In this document: positions 1-6,978 of the stretch, one piece after another
How the letters are laid out: each line of letters begins with the position of its first letter
How positions within the stretch are numbered: the first letter of the stretch is position 1
Assembly: GCA_012799165.1 (NCBI GenBank)
Contig: JAAZLU010000040.1
Location: 1 to 8,773, forward strand
Source of the DNA: Clostridiales bacterium
GTDB lineage: Bacteria; Bacillota; Clostridia; Peptostreptococcales; Anaerovoracaceae
Reading direction: 5' to 3'
DNA length: 8,773 nucleotides
Made by a program: the position numbers and the translations under genes
Notes under the pieces: model-generated
What the model was told of the DNA's origin: nothing
What the model saw: only the letters and a program-made list of their open reading frames with translations
The model's database searches: none

Positions 1-335
1 ATTCTCTTATGCAGATGGCCAAGACGGCGCTCGCCGTAAGAAAGCATTCGGATTTGGGCCTGCTCTATGTGAGCGTGCTCACCAATCCGACCACGGGGGG
101 CGTGAGTGCGAGCTTTGCTTCCTTGGGAGACATAATTATAGCGGAACCCGCAGCTTTAATCGGTTTTGCGGGTCCCAGGGTAATTCAACAGACGGTAAGA
201 CAGGAATTGCCCACAGGATTTCAGAGCTCCGAATATCTGCTGGAAAACGGATTTTTGGATGATGTGGTAAGCAGAAAAGATATGAAAGATTATCTGGGGA
301 GAATATTAAAACTCCACGCAGGGAGAATCGCATGA
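1..335 (+). CDS. accD: Acetyl-CoA carboxylase carboxyltransferase subunit beta, C-terminal part (5' end outside window)
   Basis: This is the C-terminal third of the beta subunit of the cytoplasmic acetyl-CoA carboxylase carboxyltransferase, which with AccA moves the carboxyl group from carboxybiotin-AccB to acetyl-CoA to give malonyl-CoA. The frame is already open at base 3 and reads [13 protein letters not shown], a conserved internal stretch of AccD, so the ATG at base 9 is an internal methionine and not the start. About 110 residues are visible, including [19 protein letters not shown], the [16 protein letters not shown] core of the crotonase-like fold, and the family's usual end region ([11 protein letters not shown]). 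The N-terminal zinc-ribbon cysteines would lie outside the window. The TGA stop overlaps the accA start in an ATGA arrangement, which points to translational coupling of the two subunits. Identification is by clear family motifs; only the missing 5' part is unseen. Confidence 0.95.
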   Translation, partial: SLMQMAKTALAVRKHSDLGLLYVSVLTNPTTGGVSASFASLGDIIIAEPAALIGFAGPRVIQQTVRQELPTGFQSSEYLLENGFLDDVVSRKDMKDYLGRILKLHAGRIA

Positions 336-1117
336 GTATTTCGGCCTACGAAAAGGTAAAGCTCGCCAGGTCCATAGAAAGACCGAAGCCCAAACAATTT
401 ATAGAAGAGCTGATTAAAGACCCTATATTTTTTCATGGCGACAGATGCGGCGGCGAAGATAAGGCGGTAATGGGGGGAATCGGCTATTTCAATTCCCTTC
501 CCGTAACCTTTATAGCCATTAACAAGGGCAAGAATACAGAGAAAAGTCTGGAATTCAACTTCGGCATGGCAAAGCCGGAAGGCTACAGGAAAGCCTTAAG
601 GCTTATGAAGCAAGCCGAGAAGTTCGGAAGGCCGGTAATTACATTCATAGATACGCCGGGCGCCTATCCCGGAATAGACGCGGAAAAGAACGGTCAGGCC
701 ATGGCCATAGCTCAGATTATACAGGAATCGGGTTTTCTTAATGTGCCGATAATTTCCGTAATTACGGGAGAGGGCGGCAGCGGCGGGGCGCTCGCTCTTG
801 CGGTGAGCGACACCCTCATAATGCTGGAAAACAGCGTATATTCCATACTTTCGCCGGAGGGCTTTTGCTCCATACTGTTCAAGAATATGGATATGATCGA
901 AAAAGCCACGGAGACGATGAAACTTACGGCGCAGGATCTGAAAAAAGCGGGCGTCTGCGATGAGATTATAGATGAACAGGAAGATTACAGTTTTAAAAAT
1001 TTCGAGAAGACATTTGCAGATTTAAAAAGAGCGATAAACAGAAATATGAGCAAACATCTGGCGAGCTCGGATCTTGTGGAGAGAAGATTCGAAAAGTTCA
1101 GAAGCTACGGTGTATAA
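332..1117 (+). CDS. accA: Acetyl-CoA carboxylase carboxyltransferase subunit alpha
   Basis: AccA pairs with AccD to form the carboxyltransferase that produces malonyl-CoA, the first committed step of fatty acid synthesis. The 261-residue product is of the short Firmicute type (the E. coli protein has about 319). Visible family blocks are [17 protein letters not shown] (about residues 76-92), [12 protein letters not shown] (103-114), the glycine-rich oxyanion-hole segment [12 protein letters not shown] (146-157) and [18 protein letters not shown] (167-184). In the last block FCSILFK replaces the commoner CASILWK, a mild variation. The ATG sits in an ATGA overlap with the accD stop, and GGGAGA lies five bases upstream as ribosome binding site. 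The gene ends three bases before fabH, so it belongs to the same transcription unit. Confidence 0.97.
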   Translation: MSISAYEKVKLARSIERPKPKQFIEELIKDPIFFHGDRCGGEDKAVMGGIGYFNSLPVTFIAINKGKNTEKSLEFNFGMAKPEGYRKALRLMKQAEKFGRPVITFIDTPGAYPGIDAEKNGQAMAIAQIIQESGFLNVPIISVITGEGGSGGALALAVSDTLIMLENSVYSILSPEGFCSILFKNMDMIEKATETMKLTAQDLKKAGVCDEIIDEQEDYSFKNFEKTFADLKRAINRNMSKHLASSDLVERRFEKFRSYGV

Positions 1118-1120
1118 GCA

Positions 1121-2047
1121 ATGGGAATAAAGATTTTAAAAACTTCATCGTATGTGCCGGGCGAACCTATAGACAACTCATACTACGTGAGTTATCTGGA
1201 TACGAGCGATGAATGGATAAGGCAGCGCACGGGCATAGAGACAAGGTATATATCGAAGGACGAAGGCACGGAGACGATGTCGGTTAAAGCGGCGGAAAAG
1301 CTGGAGCTTACGGATGAGGAAAAAGCGAGAATTAAGGTGGTACTCGTCGCGACTACCACATCGACCTCCACGGTTCCGATAAACGCCTGCATATTGCAGG
1401 GTGCTCTGGGATTGTCTGAAGATATCTATGCCTGCGATATAGGTATGGCCTGCGCGGGCTTCGTGGCGGCGCTGCGGATGGCGGATGCTCTGCTCAAAGA
1501 AGGAGAGTTAGCGCTCGTCGTCGGCGTGGAAGTGCTGTCGAAGATGTCGGACAAGACTGACAGGTCCACCGTTATATTATTCGGAGACGGGGCGGGAGCC
1601 GTCCTGATAGAAAAGAACGACAAGGAGAGCTATTTTGAGGGCGGTTCGCGCTACAGCGAGGTGCTGGCATCTAAACTGCTTCCTATGACGGGCGATGTGG
1701 AATATTTGACCATGGACGGAGCCGCAGTATTCAGATTCGCGCTGGAAGTGATGAATGCGAGCATGAATAATCTGCTCGAGCGCAGCGGCAATAGCTATGA
1801 TGAAATAGACTGGTACATTCTGCATCAGGCGAATAAGAGGATATTGGAAGGCACGGCGAGGAAGTTCGGCGTGAGTCCGGACAGATTCCCCATGAATATG
1901 AATAAGTACGGCAATACCTCTTCGGCGAGCATACCTCTTCTTTTGGACGAGCTGAACAGGGCCGGCAAATTGAAGAGAGGACAAAAAATGATAATGGCCG
2001 GCTTCGGAGGGGGCCTCACCTGGCAAGCCGTTTATTTGGAGTGGTAA
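1121..2047 (+). CDS. fabH: Beta-ketoacyl-ACP synthase III (chain-initiating)
   Basis: FabH condenses an acyl-CoA primer with malonyl-ACP to start fatty acid chains and sets the primer type (straight or branched). The 308-residue protein carries the thiolase-fold catalytic triad: Cys111 in CDIGMACAGF, His235 in YILHQANKRI and Asn265 in YGNTSSASIP. Other markers are DTSDEWIRQRTGIETR (27-42), FGDGAGAVLIE (154-164) and the C-terminal GFGGGLTW (295-302). It is shorter than many homologues: the stretch after about residue 60 (EKLELTDEEKARIKVVLVATTT) is compressed compared with the usual helix-loop before the VATTTPD motif, and TPD is replaced by TST. Only weak Shine-Dalgarno pairing precedes the ATG, which is three bases after the accA stop, so translation is probably coupled. 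Primer specificity cannot be read from the sequence. Confidence 0.96.
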   Translation: MGIKILKTSSYVPGEPIDNSYYVSYLDTSDEWIRQRTGIETRYISKDEGTETMSVKAAEKLELTDEEKARIKVVLVATTTSTSTVPINACILQGALGLSEDIYACDIGMACAGFVAALRMADALLKEGELALVVGVEVLSKMSDKTDRSTVILFGDGAGAVLIEKNDKESYFEGGSRYSEVLASKLLPMTGDVEYLTMDGAAVFRFALEVMNASMNNLLERSGNSYDEIDWYILHQANKRILEGTARKFGVSPDRFPMNMNKYGNTSSASIPLLLDELNRAGKLKRGQKMIMAGFGGGLTWQAVYLEW

Positions 2048-2156
2048 GGGCATATTAAGCTTAAGAAAATTTTTGGCTTAACTTATGAGTTGTGAAAATA
2101 TTGTCAATTTATAGCTTGACGCAAACAGAGATTTGCAAAGAAGGAGATATTGATTT
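2048..2156 (+). promoter_or_regulatory. fabH-fabK intergenic region with three small inverted repeats
   Basis: This 109-bp AT-rich gap is the longest break inside the otherwise packed fab operon. It holds TTAAGC (2055-2060) facing GCTTAA (2076-2081), extendable to CATA/TATG with a two-base bulge, around an A/T-rich loop. It also holds GTCAA (2103-2107) facing TTGAC (2116-2120) across eight bases, and GCAAA (2121-2125) facing TTTGC (2132-2136) across six. No well-spaced -35/-10 pair was found. The ribosome binding site for fabK, AAGGAG at 2141-2146, sits at the end. Possible roles are an operator, an mRNA processing or stability element, or a weak attenuator; none is shown. The gap is too short to hold an acyl carrier protein gene. 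Confidence 0.4.
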
Positions 2157-3089
2157 ATGGGCATGAATATAAATGAACTCTTAAAGACCAAATATCCTGT
2201 GATTCAAGGCGGCATGGCGAGGATAGCTACGGGCGGATTCGCCGCCGATGTATCGAACGCGGGAGCCCTGGGAGTAATCGCCTCGGGCGGACTCGAAAGG
2301 GAGATGCTCAGAGAGCAGATAAAGATAGCCAGAAGCCGCACGGACAAGCCTTTTGCGGTGAATATAATGCTGATGGCTCCAAACGTGGACGAATTGGCGA
2401 AGGTAGTTATCGAAGAAGAGATTCCCGTGGTGACTACGGGCGCCGGCAATCCTTCAAAATATATAGAGGCCTGGAAGAAGGCGGGAATCGTCGTAATACC
2501 GGTGGTGGCCAGCAGCGCTCTCGCAAGGCGCGTCGAAAGATACGGTGCCGATGCCGTCGTGGCGGAAGGATGCGAGGCGGGGGGGCATATAGGCGAGATG
2601 ACCACGATGACGCTTATGCCCGAGGTGATGAGCGAAGTCAAGATCCCCGTAATCGCGGCGGGCGGTGTTGCGACCGGCAGGCAGCTTCTAGCGGCGGAAG
2701 CTCTGGGAGCTTCGGGGGTTCAGGTGGGGACGATGCTGCTCGCGAGCGAGGAATGCCCCATACACGAAAACTATAAAAATGCCGTAATTAAAGCCAAGTC
2801 GAGCGATGTGATCGTTACCGGAAGATCCACGGGAGCGCCTGTAAGGGTAATGAGAAATCAGATGACCAGGGAGTATCTTAAGCTCGAGAGCGAAGGCGCG
2901 ACTTTGGAGGAGTTGGAGAAGCTCACTTTGGGTGGACTGTACAGAGCTGTGGTGCTCGGGGATATAAAGACGGGCTCGCTGATGGCCGGACAGGTGGCGG
3001 GTATGGTGAACAGCATAAGGCCGCTTTCGGAGATATTAGAGAGCTTGTTTAAAGAATACGAAGAAGCAAAGGCGAATCTGGTGAAATAG
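2157..3089 (+). CDS. fabK: Enoyl-ACP reductase II, FMN-dependent
   Basis: FabK carries out the last reduction of each elongation cycle, enoyl-ACP to acyl-ACP, using FMN and NAD(P)H. It is structurally unrelated to FabI, and FabK enzymes are known to be insensitive to triclosan. The 310-residue TIM-barrel protein shows the nitronate monooxygenase/FabK signatures: YPVIQGGMARIATGGFAADV near the N-terminus, KPFAVNIML (64-72), EGCEAGGHIGEMTTMTLMP (137-155) and the phosphate-binding VIAAGGVATGRQL (165-177) followed by GASGVQVGTMLLAS. His144 in AGGHIG matches the residue numbered 144 in pneumococcal FabK. Two nearby ATGs are possible (2157 and 2163); the first is preferred because AAGGAG at 2141-2146 lies ten bases before it. 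The stop abuts the fabD start directly. No fabI is present in the window. Confidence 0.96.
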   Translation: MGMNINELLKTKYPVIQGGMARIATGGFAADVSNAGALGVIASGGLEREMLREQIKIARSRTDKPFAVNIMLMAPNVDELAKVVIEEEIPVVTTGAGNPSKYIEAWKKAGIVVIPVVASSALARRVERYGADAVVAEGCEAGGHIGEMTTMTLMPEVMSEVKIPVIAAGGVATGRQLLAAEALGASGVQVGTMLLASEECPIHENYKNAVIKAKSSDVIVTGRSTGAPVRVMRNQMTREYLKLESEGATLEELEKLTLGGLYRAVVLGDIKTGSLMAGQVAGMVNSIRPLSEILESLFKEYEEAKANLVK

Positions 3090-4085
3090 ATGATAGCATT
3101 TTTATACCCAGGTCAGGGCAGCCAGCAGGAAAAGATGGGGCTGGATCTGTACGAGAAGTTCCCCGAAGTAAAAGAATACTACGACGCGCTGGCCGGAGAA
3201 TTGGATGGCAAAGCGGATGGGGAGCCGGATATGGATTTTTTGAACCTCGCTTTTGAGGGCGATATGGCGACCGTATCCGCAACTTCCAACACCCAGCCTT
3301 TAATGGTGGCTTTTCAAAATGCGGTGACGATGCTGCTCAAAGAAAAAGGTATCTTTCCCGATTACGCGGCGGGGCTCAGTTTGGGAGAATACTCCGCGCT
3401 CTGCGCAGCGGGGGTTCTCGATAAGCTGGATGCAGTTAAAATCGTCCGCAAGAGGGGACTTGCCATGGAAAAGAGCAGCGAGGGTGTGGACACGAAGATG
3501 TCGGCCATCATCGGTGCCGAAGAAGAGCTTGTGAGCGCTGTGTGCGAGGCCGTAAACGCAGGGTTTGCGAGTGGCGCATGCGAATCCGCAGACGCAGGGC
3601 AGCAGGAAGGCAAGGTCTACATGGCCAATCTCAATTGCCCCGGTCAGATAGTTATAAGCGGACAGAGGGATGCCGTAAATAAGGCGGAGGAGTTGCTGGC
3701 GGAAAAAGGCGTTAAGAGAGCCATAGAACTTAAGGTGTCCGGGCCCTTTCATACCCCGTATATGTCGCATGCCTCCGAGGAACTTAAGAAGATTTTTGAG
3801 GATGTGGAATTCGGCAATCAGGAGCTTTCGGTAGTGTTCACCCTTACGGGCGGAGTGCTCGAGGACGGCGAGATTAAAGAGGCCATGATTAAGCAGGTCG
3901 TTTCGCCGGTGCTCTTTGAGAAGTCGCTGCGCTTTATGCTCGAGGCTGGAGTGGATACTTTTGTGGAGATAGGCTGCGGCAAGAGCATTGCGGGATTTTT
4001 AAGGAAGATAGATAAAAACGCTAAGGTATACGAAATAAACGACGAATCTACATTGAACAAATTTTTGGAGGAGAGAGATGCTTGA
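3090..4085 (+). CDS. fabD: Malonyl-CoA:ACP transacylase
   Basis: FabD transfers malonyl from CoA to acyl carrier protein, feeding FabH and FabF. Key elements are PGQGSQ (7-12), the nucleophile elbow GLSLGEYSAL with Ser97, Arg122 in VRKRGLAM, His221 in GPFHTPYM, NLNCPGQIVISG (180-191) and VEIGCGKSIAGF near the end. At 331 residues it is longer than the usual 305-315. The excess sits in two places: about residues 37-49 (LDGKADGEPDMDF), and about 155-174 before the conserved NxNxPGQ block. The second stretch is small-residue rich and is bounded by an 8-bp direct repeat 36 bases apart. The ATG follows the fabK stop with no gap and no good ribosome binding site, so translation likely depends on ribosomes finishing fabK. 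The 3' end overlaps fabG by eight bases. Confidence 0.96.
   Translation: MIAFLYPGQGSQQEKMGLDLYEKFPEVKEYYDALAGELDGKADGEPDMDFLNLAFEGDMATVSATSNTQPLMVAFQNAVTMLLKEKGIFPDYAAGLSLGEYSALCAAGVLDKLDAVKIVRKRGLAMEKSSEGVDTKMSAIIGAEEELVSAVCEAVNAGFASGACESADAGQQEGKVYMANLNCPGQIVISGQRDAVNKAEELLAEKGVKRAIELKVSGPFHTPYMSHASEELKKIFEDVEFGNQELSVVFTLTGGVLEDGEIKEAMIKQVVSPVLFEKSLRFMLEAGVDTFVEIGCGKSIAGFLRKIDKNAKVYEINDESTLNKFLEERDA
3556..3599 (+). repeat. 8-bp direct repeat ACGCAGGG bounding an in-frame 36-bp stretch in fabD
   Basis: ACGCAGGG occurs at 3556-3563 and again at 3592-3599, exactly 36 bases (12 codons) apart and in the same reading frame. The copies encode the ends of Asn-Ala-Gly (156-158) and Asp-Ala-Gly (168-170). 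The segment between them is rich in Ala, Gly, Ser and Glu and falls where FabD homologues normally have a short loop. This arrangement is what an in-frame insertion or slippage event between short repeats would leave. The repeat is seen directly; the origin is inferred, and an 8-mer could recur by chance. Confidence 0.5.
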
Positions 4086-4818
4086 TAAAGGGTGCGCATT
4101 AATTACGGGAGCCGCGAAAGGGATAGGCAGGCAGATAGCGCTGACCCTCGCGAAGGCGGGCTACGACATCGTTATAAACTATCGCGGAAGCGAGGAAGCC
4201 GCCGAGCGGACAAGAACGGAGTGCGAGAATTTAGGGGCAAAGGCGCTCAAGATAAAGGCGGACGTGTCGAATGAGGCGGAATGCGAGGAGATGTTTGCCG
4301 AAATTAAAAAAGAATTTGGGCAAATCGCGCTGCTCGTAAACAACGCGGGAATTACGAAGGACGGCCTGATTATGAGGATGAGCGCGGAGGATTTCGAGAG
4401 CGTAATCGATATAAATCTGAAAGGCGCCTTCTTCTGCTCCAAAAATGCCGCGAAGATGATGCTCAGACAGAAGTACGGCAAGATTATCAATATCTCCAGC
4501 GTAGTGGGGATTGTAGGCAATGCCGGACAGGCGAATTACTCGGCAAGCAAGGCGGGGCTCATCGGGCTGACCAAATCGCTCGCAAAGGAGCTCGCTCCGA
4601 GGGGGATCACTGTAAATGCGGTGGCGCCGGGCTTTATCGTTTCGGACATGACGGACGCACTCGGCGACGAGCAAAAGGATAAGCTGGCGGCTCAGATACC
4701 GCTAAACAGACTGGGCGAAGCCGAAGATATAGCTAATATGGTTGAGTTCCTGGCATCCGAGAAGGCGTCCTACATAACGGGCCAGGTTATAAGCGTGGAC
4801 GGAGGCATGAACATATGA
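4078..4818 (+). CDS. fabG: 3-oxoacyl-ACP reductase (NADPH-dependent)
   Basis: FabG reduces 3-oxoacyl-ACP to (R)-3-hydroxyacyl-ACP, the first reduction of each cycle. The 246-residue product is a classical short-chain dehydrogenase of normal FabG length. It has the cofactor motif TGAAKGIG (10-17), NNAG (88-91), Asn113 in DINLKG, Ser141 in INISSVVG and the Tyr154/Lys158 pair in YSASK. The C-terminal ITGQVISVDGGMNI is typical of FabG. VVGIVGNAGQANYSASKAG separates it from sugar or steroid dehydrogenases of the same superfamily. A strong GGAGGAGAG sequence lies just before the ATG, which overlaps the last eight bases of fabD. The stop overlaps the fabF start as ATGA. Confidence 0.97.
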   Translation: MLDKGCALITGAAKGIGRQIALTLAKAGYDIVINYRGSEEAAERTRTECENLGAKALKIKADVSNEAECEEMFAEIKKEFGQIALLVNNAGITKDGLIMRMSAEDFESVIDINLKGAFFCSKNAAKMMLRQKYGKIINISSVVGIVGNAGQANYSASKAGLIGLTKSLAKELAPRGITVNAVAPGFIVSDMTDALGDEQKDKLAAQIPLNRLGEAEDIANMVEFLASEKASYITGQVISVDGGMNI

Positions 4819-6065
4819 AGAGACGTGTAGCGGTTACGGGTATGGGGGCGATTTCTCCCATCGGCAATACGATAAACGAAATATGGGCAAATATTAAAGC
4901 CGGAAAGTGCGGAATAGGGGAGATTAGCCTCTACGACACATCCGACCAGAAGGTTAAAATAGCCGCCGAGGCGAAGGTAGATTTTGCGGATTATATAGAC
5001 AAGAAGAAACTCCGAACTCTCGACAGGTCCAATCAATTCGCTTTGGCGGCCTCTAAAGTAGCGATTGAGGACTCCGGCTTAGACCTCGAAAAGGAAGACA
5101 GGTCGAACATTGCGGTATATATCTCCTCCGGTATTGGAGGCCTGGGGACCATGGAGAAAGAGATTAAATCGGGAATGCAGAGAGGCATGGACAGAATATC
5201 GCCCTTCTTTATTCCCATGTCGATAGCAAATCTTTCGGCATCCCATGTGGCCATGGAGTACGGATTTCACGGCAGCGTAATGTGCCATGTTACGGCCTGC
5301 GCCGGTTCCAACACTTCCATAGGCGAGGCGTTCCGCCAGATTCGGGACGGATATTTCGATTTGGCTTTGGCGGGAGGCGCCGAGGCGAGCGTAACATCCG
5401 CGGGCATCGGGGGCTTCACGTCCATGAGGGCATTGTCCGACTCGAATGACCCCGCCCGGGCGAGCATACCTTTCGACGCCGACAGAAGCGGATTCGTTTT
5501 GGGAGAAGGCGGAGCGGTTCTGGTGCTCGAGGAATGGGAAAGAGCTCACGCAAGAGGCGCAAAAATCTACGGAGAGATAGTGGGATACGGAGCGACCTGC
5601 GACGCGGCACATGTAACCGCACCGGATGAAAACGGCACTTGGGCGGCAAAGGCCATGAAGGACGCCATCGCCGACGCCGGAATAGAGCTTGAGCAGATAG
5701 ATTATATAAACGCGCACGGCACGAGTACGCCGCTGAACGACAAAATCGAGACTAAAGCCATAAAGCTGGCCTTCGGGGAGCACGCGTACAAGTTGAAAGT
5801 ATCGTCGACCAAGTCCATGACGGGTCATTTGCTTGGTGCGGCGGGAGCGATGGAGGCCATCATCTCCCTGCTCGCTATGCAAAGCAGCTACATCCCGGCG
5901 ACCATAGGCTACAAAAATCCCGACCCCGATTGCGACCTCGACATAGTGCCGAATACGGGTATCGAACAGCAAGTCAACTATGTTCTCAGCAATTCTCTCG
6001 GATTCGGGGGCCACAATGTGATGCTTTGTTTTAAGCGATACGGAAAGGACGAAAATGGAGTATAA
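4815..6065 (+). CDS. fabF: Beta-ketoacyl-ACP synthase II (elongating)
   Basis: FabF elongates acyl-ACP by condensation with malonyl-ACP. The 416-residue length and the Cys-His-His triad fit: Cys162 in VTACAGSN, His301 in NAHGTSTPLND and His338 in STKSMTGHLLGAAGA, with Lys333 in the last motif. The N-terminal RRVAVTGMGAISPIGN and C-terminal NSLGFGGHNV are standard. As the only elongating synthase in the window, with no fabB, fabA or fabM visible, it probably handles all chain lengths encoded here; how unsaturated chains are made is not shown. GGAGG at 4801-4805 serves as ribosome binding site inside the fabG 3' end, and the ATG overlaps the fabG stop. The final codons overlap fabZ by eleven bases. 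Confidence 0.97.
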   Translation: MKRRVAVTGMGAISPIGNTINEIWANIKAGKCGIGEISLYDTSDQKVKIAAEAKVDFADYIDKKKLRTLDRSNQFALAASKVAIEDSGLDLEKEDRSNIAVYISSGIGGLGTMEKEIKSGMQRGMDRISPFFIPMSIANLSASHVAMEYGFHGSVMCHVTACAGSNTSIGEAFRQIRDGYFDLALAGGAEASVTSAGIGGFTSMRALSDSNDPARASIPFDADRSGFVLGEGGAVLVLEEWERAHARGAKIYGEIVGYGATCDAAHVTAPDENGTWAAKAMKDAIADAGIELEQIDYINAHGTSTPLNDKIETKAIKLAFGEHAYKLKVSSTKSMTGHLLGAAGAMEAIISLLAMQSSYIPATIGYKNPDPDCDLDIVPNTGIEQQVNYVLSNSLGFGGHNVMLCFKRYGKDENGV

Positions 6066-6480
6066 TATAAACGAAATAGAGAAGATACTTCCTCATAGAT
6101 ATCCCTTTTTGTTAGTGGATAGAATAATTGACGGCGAAAAGGGCAGTTGGGCAAAAGGTATTAAGTGCGTAAGTGCAAGCGAAGAGTTCTTCGAAGGGCA
6201 TTTCCCGGGATATAAAGTGATGCCCGGAGTTCTAATCCTCGAAGCCATGGCGCAGGTGGGAGCGGTCGCGCTGCTGTCTATGGAAGAATATAAAGGTAGG
6301 ATAGCGCTCTTTGCGGGGGTGGACGAACTTAGATTTAAGAGACAGGTGCTGCCGGGAGATGTTTTAGAGATGACGAGCAAGCTGACCAAGCTGAGAGGCA
6401 GTATCGGATTTGCGGAGGCGGAGGCTAGAGTCGACGGCGAGCTTGCAGCATCGGCGAAATTAATTTTTGCGATACAATAA
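6055..6480 (+). CDS. fabZ: 3-hydroxyacyl-ACP dehydratase FabZ
   Basis: FabZ removes water from 3-hydroxyacyl-ACP to give trans-2-enoyl-ACP, the substrate for FabK. The 141-residue protein is a single hotdog fold with the N-terminal ILPHRYPFLLVDRI block (11-24), the catalytic His49 in EGHFPGYKVMPGV and Glu63 in LILEAMAQ. The sequence before the active site reads VSASEEFF, where most FabZ proteins have an asparagine (N-E-x-F-F); here that position is Ser42. The start at 6055 has a purine-rich GGAAAGGA just upstream within fabF and overlaps the fabF end by eleven bases. It is the last enzyme of the synthesis cycle in this operon; the regulator follows. Confidence 0.96.
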   Translation: MEYNINEIEKILPHRYPFLLVDRIIDGEKGSWAKGIKCVSASEEFFEGHFPGYKVMPGVLILEAMAQVGAVALLSMEEYKGRIALFAGVDELRFKRQVLPGDVLEMTSKLTKLRGSIGFAEAEARVDGELAASAKLIFAIQ

Positions 6481-6496
6481 AAATGCGCAATCCCGA

Positions 6497-6506
6497 AAAG
6501 GAGGGG
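6497..6506 (+). promoter_or_regulatory. Ribosome binding site that fixes the start of the MarR gene
   Basis: AAAGGAGGGG, one of the strongest anti-Shine-Dalgarno matches in the window, ends two bases before the ATG at 6509. It supports that ATG over the in-frame ATG at 6467, which lies inside fabZ with no such site. Confidence 0.75.
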
Positions 6507-6508
6507 CC

Positions 6509-6958
6509 ATGTTAAAAGACAGGCTGGAGAAAGTATACGATAATTTCAAGCTCAGTTTCTACATGAATGTCTTCAACTCTTTCGAGCAGGAAGAGGAGAC
6601 TCTTACTTTAGTGGAGATTATTGCCTGCGAAGTAATTTATCTTTTTGAGAATCCGACCATCAGCGAATTATCGAATTTTATGGGCGTATCTCAGCCCAAC
6701 ATGACCTACAGGGTAAATTCACTCGTCAAAAAAGGTTATGTGAAGAAAAAGGTCGGCAAGAGCGATCGGCGTGAAACCAGGTTGGAGTTGACGGATAAAT
6801 TCCTTCAATACGAAAAGGACAAATCGGGGTATATCGGATTGGTGTCGAGCAGGGTGGAAGAAAGATTCAGCAAAGAAGAGGTGGATTCTTTGAACAGGAT
6901 CTTGGAGACAATAGCGGAAGAGCTGATGCCGGAGTGTAGAAACCCTGCGGATAGTTAG
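6509..6958 (+). CDS. MarR-family transcriptional regulator, FabT-like by context
   Basis: This 149-residue protein has MarR architecture: an N-terminal helix (MLKDRLEKVYDNFKLSFY), a winged helix-turn-helix at about residues 48-95 and C-terminal dimerisation helices. The recognition region reads SELSNFMGVSQPNMTYRVNS and the wing has the family's DRR (86-88) in GKSDRRETRLELT. In streptococci and some other Firmicutes a MarR protein, FabT, represses fab genes in response to acyl-ACP; by position this is the likely counterpart, but here it lies behind fabZ rather than at the front of the operon. Target sites are not identified. An upstream in-frame ATG at 6467 would add 14 residues, but the strong site at 6497-6506 favours 6509. 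GC content drops here relative to the fab genes. The function as fab regulator is inferred from context. Confidence 0.85.
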   Translation: MLKDRLEKVYDNFKLSFYMNVFNSFEQEEETLTLVEIIACEVIYLFENPTISELSNFMGVSQPNMTYRVNSLVKKGYVKKKVGKSDRRETRLELTDKFLQYEKDKSGYIGLVSSRVEERFSKEEVDSLNRILETIAEELMPECRNPADS

Positions 6959-6978
6959 ATTCTGCAAGTAGATATAGA
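6956..6978 (+). repeat. Junction motif copy 1, between the MarR gene and birA
   Basis: The bases from the MarR stop codon to the birA start share about 20 of 24 aligned positions with 7701-7724, the equivalent junction after birA. The common core is GCAAGTA, flanked by TAGATT before it and TAGA after it. In both copies the element begins with the stop codon TAG of the preceding gene. Meaning unknown; chance similarity of AT-rich sequence is possible. Confidence 0.4.

Noticed and set aside
1577..2053. A 158-codon open frame on the - strand
   Set aside because: It is antisense to fabH, which has a complete catalytic triad; no domain or ribosome binding site supports the - strand frame.
2103..2120. 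GTCAA-N8-TTGAC as a FabT operator
   Set aside because: Known FabT sites, as I recall them, have the half-sites in the opposite orientation (TTTGA then TCAAA). It is kept only as an unassigned inverted repeat.
2101..2121. TTGTCA and TTGACG in the fabH-fabK gap as -35 boxes of an internal promoter
   Set aside because: Neither has a TATAAT-like hexamer at 16-18 bases; the second would place it over the fabK ribosome binding site.
5079..6014. A 311-codon open frame on the - strand
   Set aside because: It lies wholly antisense to fabF, has no recognisable domain, and fabF has full family motifs in its own frame. Long antisense frames are expected from this codon usage.
6061..6066. TATAAT at the fabF/fabZ overlap as an internal -10 box
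   Set aside because: No -35-like hexamer lies 16-18 bases upstream, and the sequence is explained as fabZ codons 3-4.
6467..6508. Longer N-terminus for the MarR protein starting at 6467
   Set aside because: That ATG lies inside fabZ without a ribosome binding site, the extra 14 residues do not resemble MarR N-termini, and a strong site precedes the ATG at 6509.
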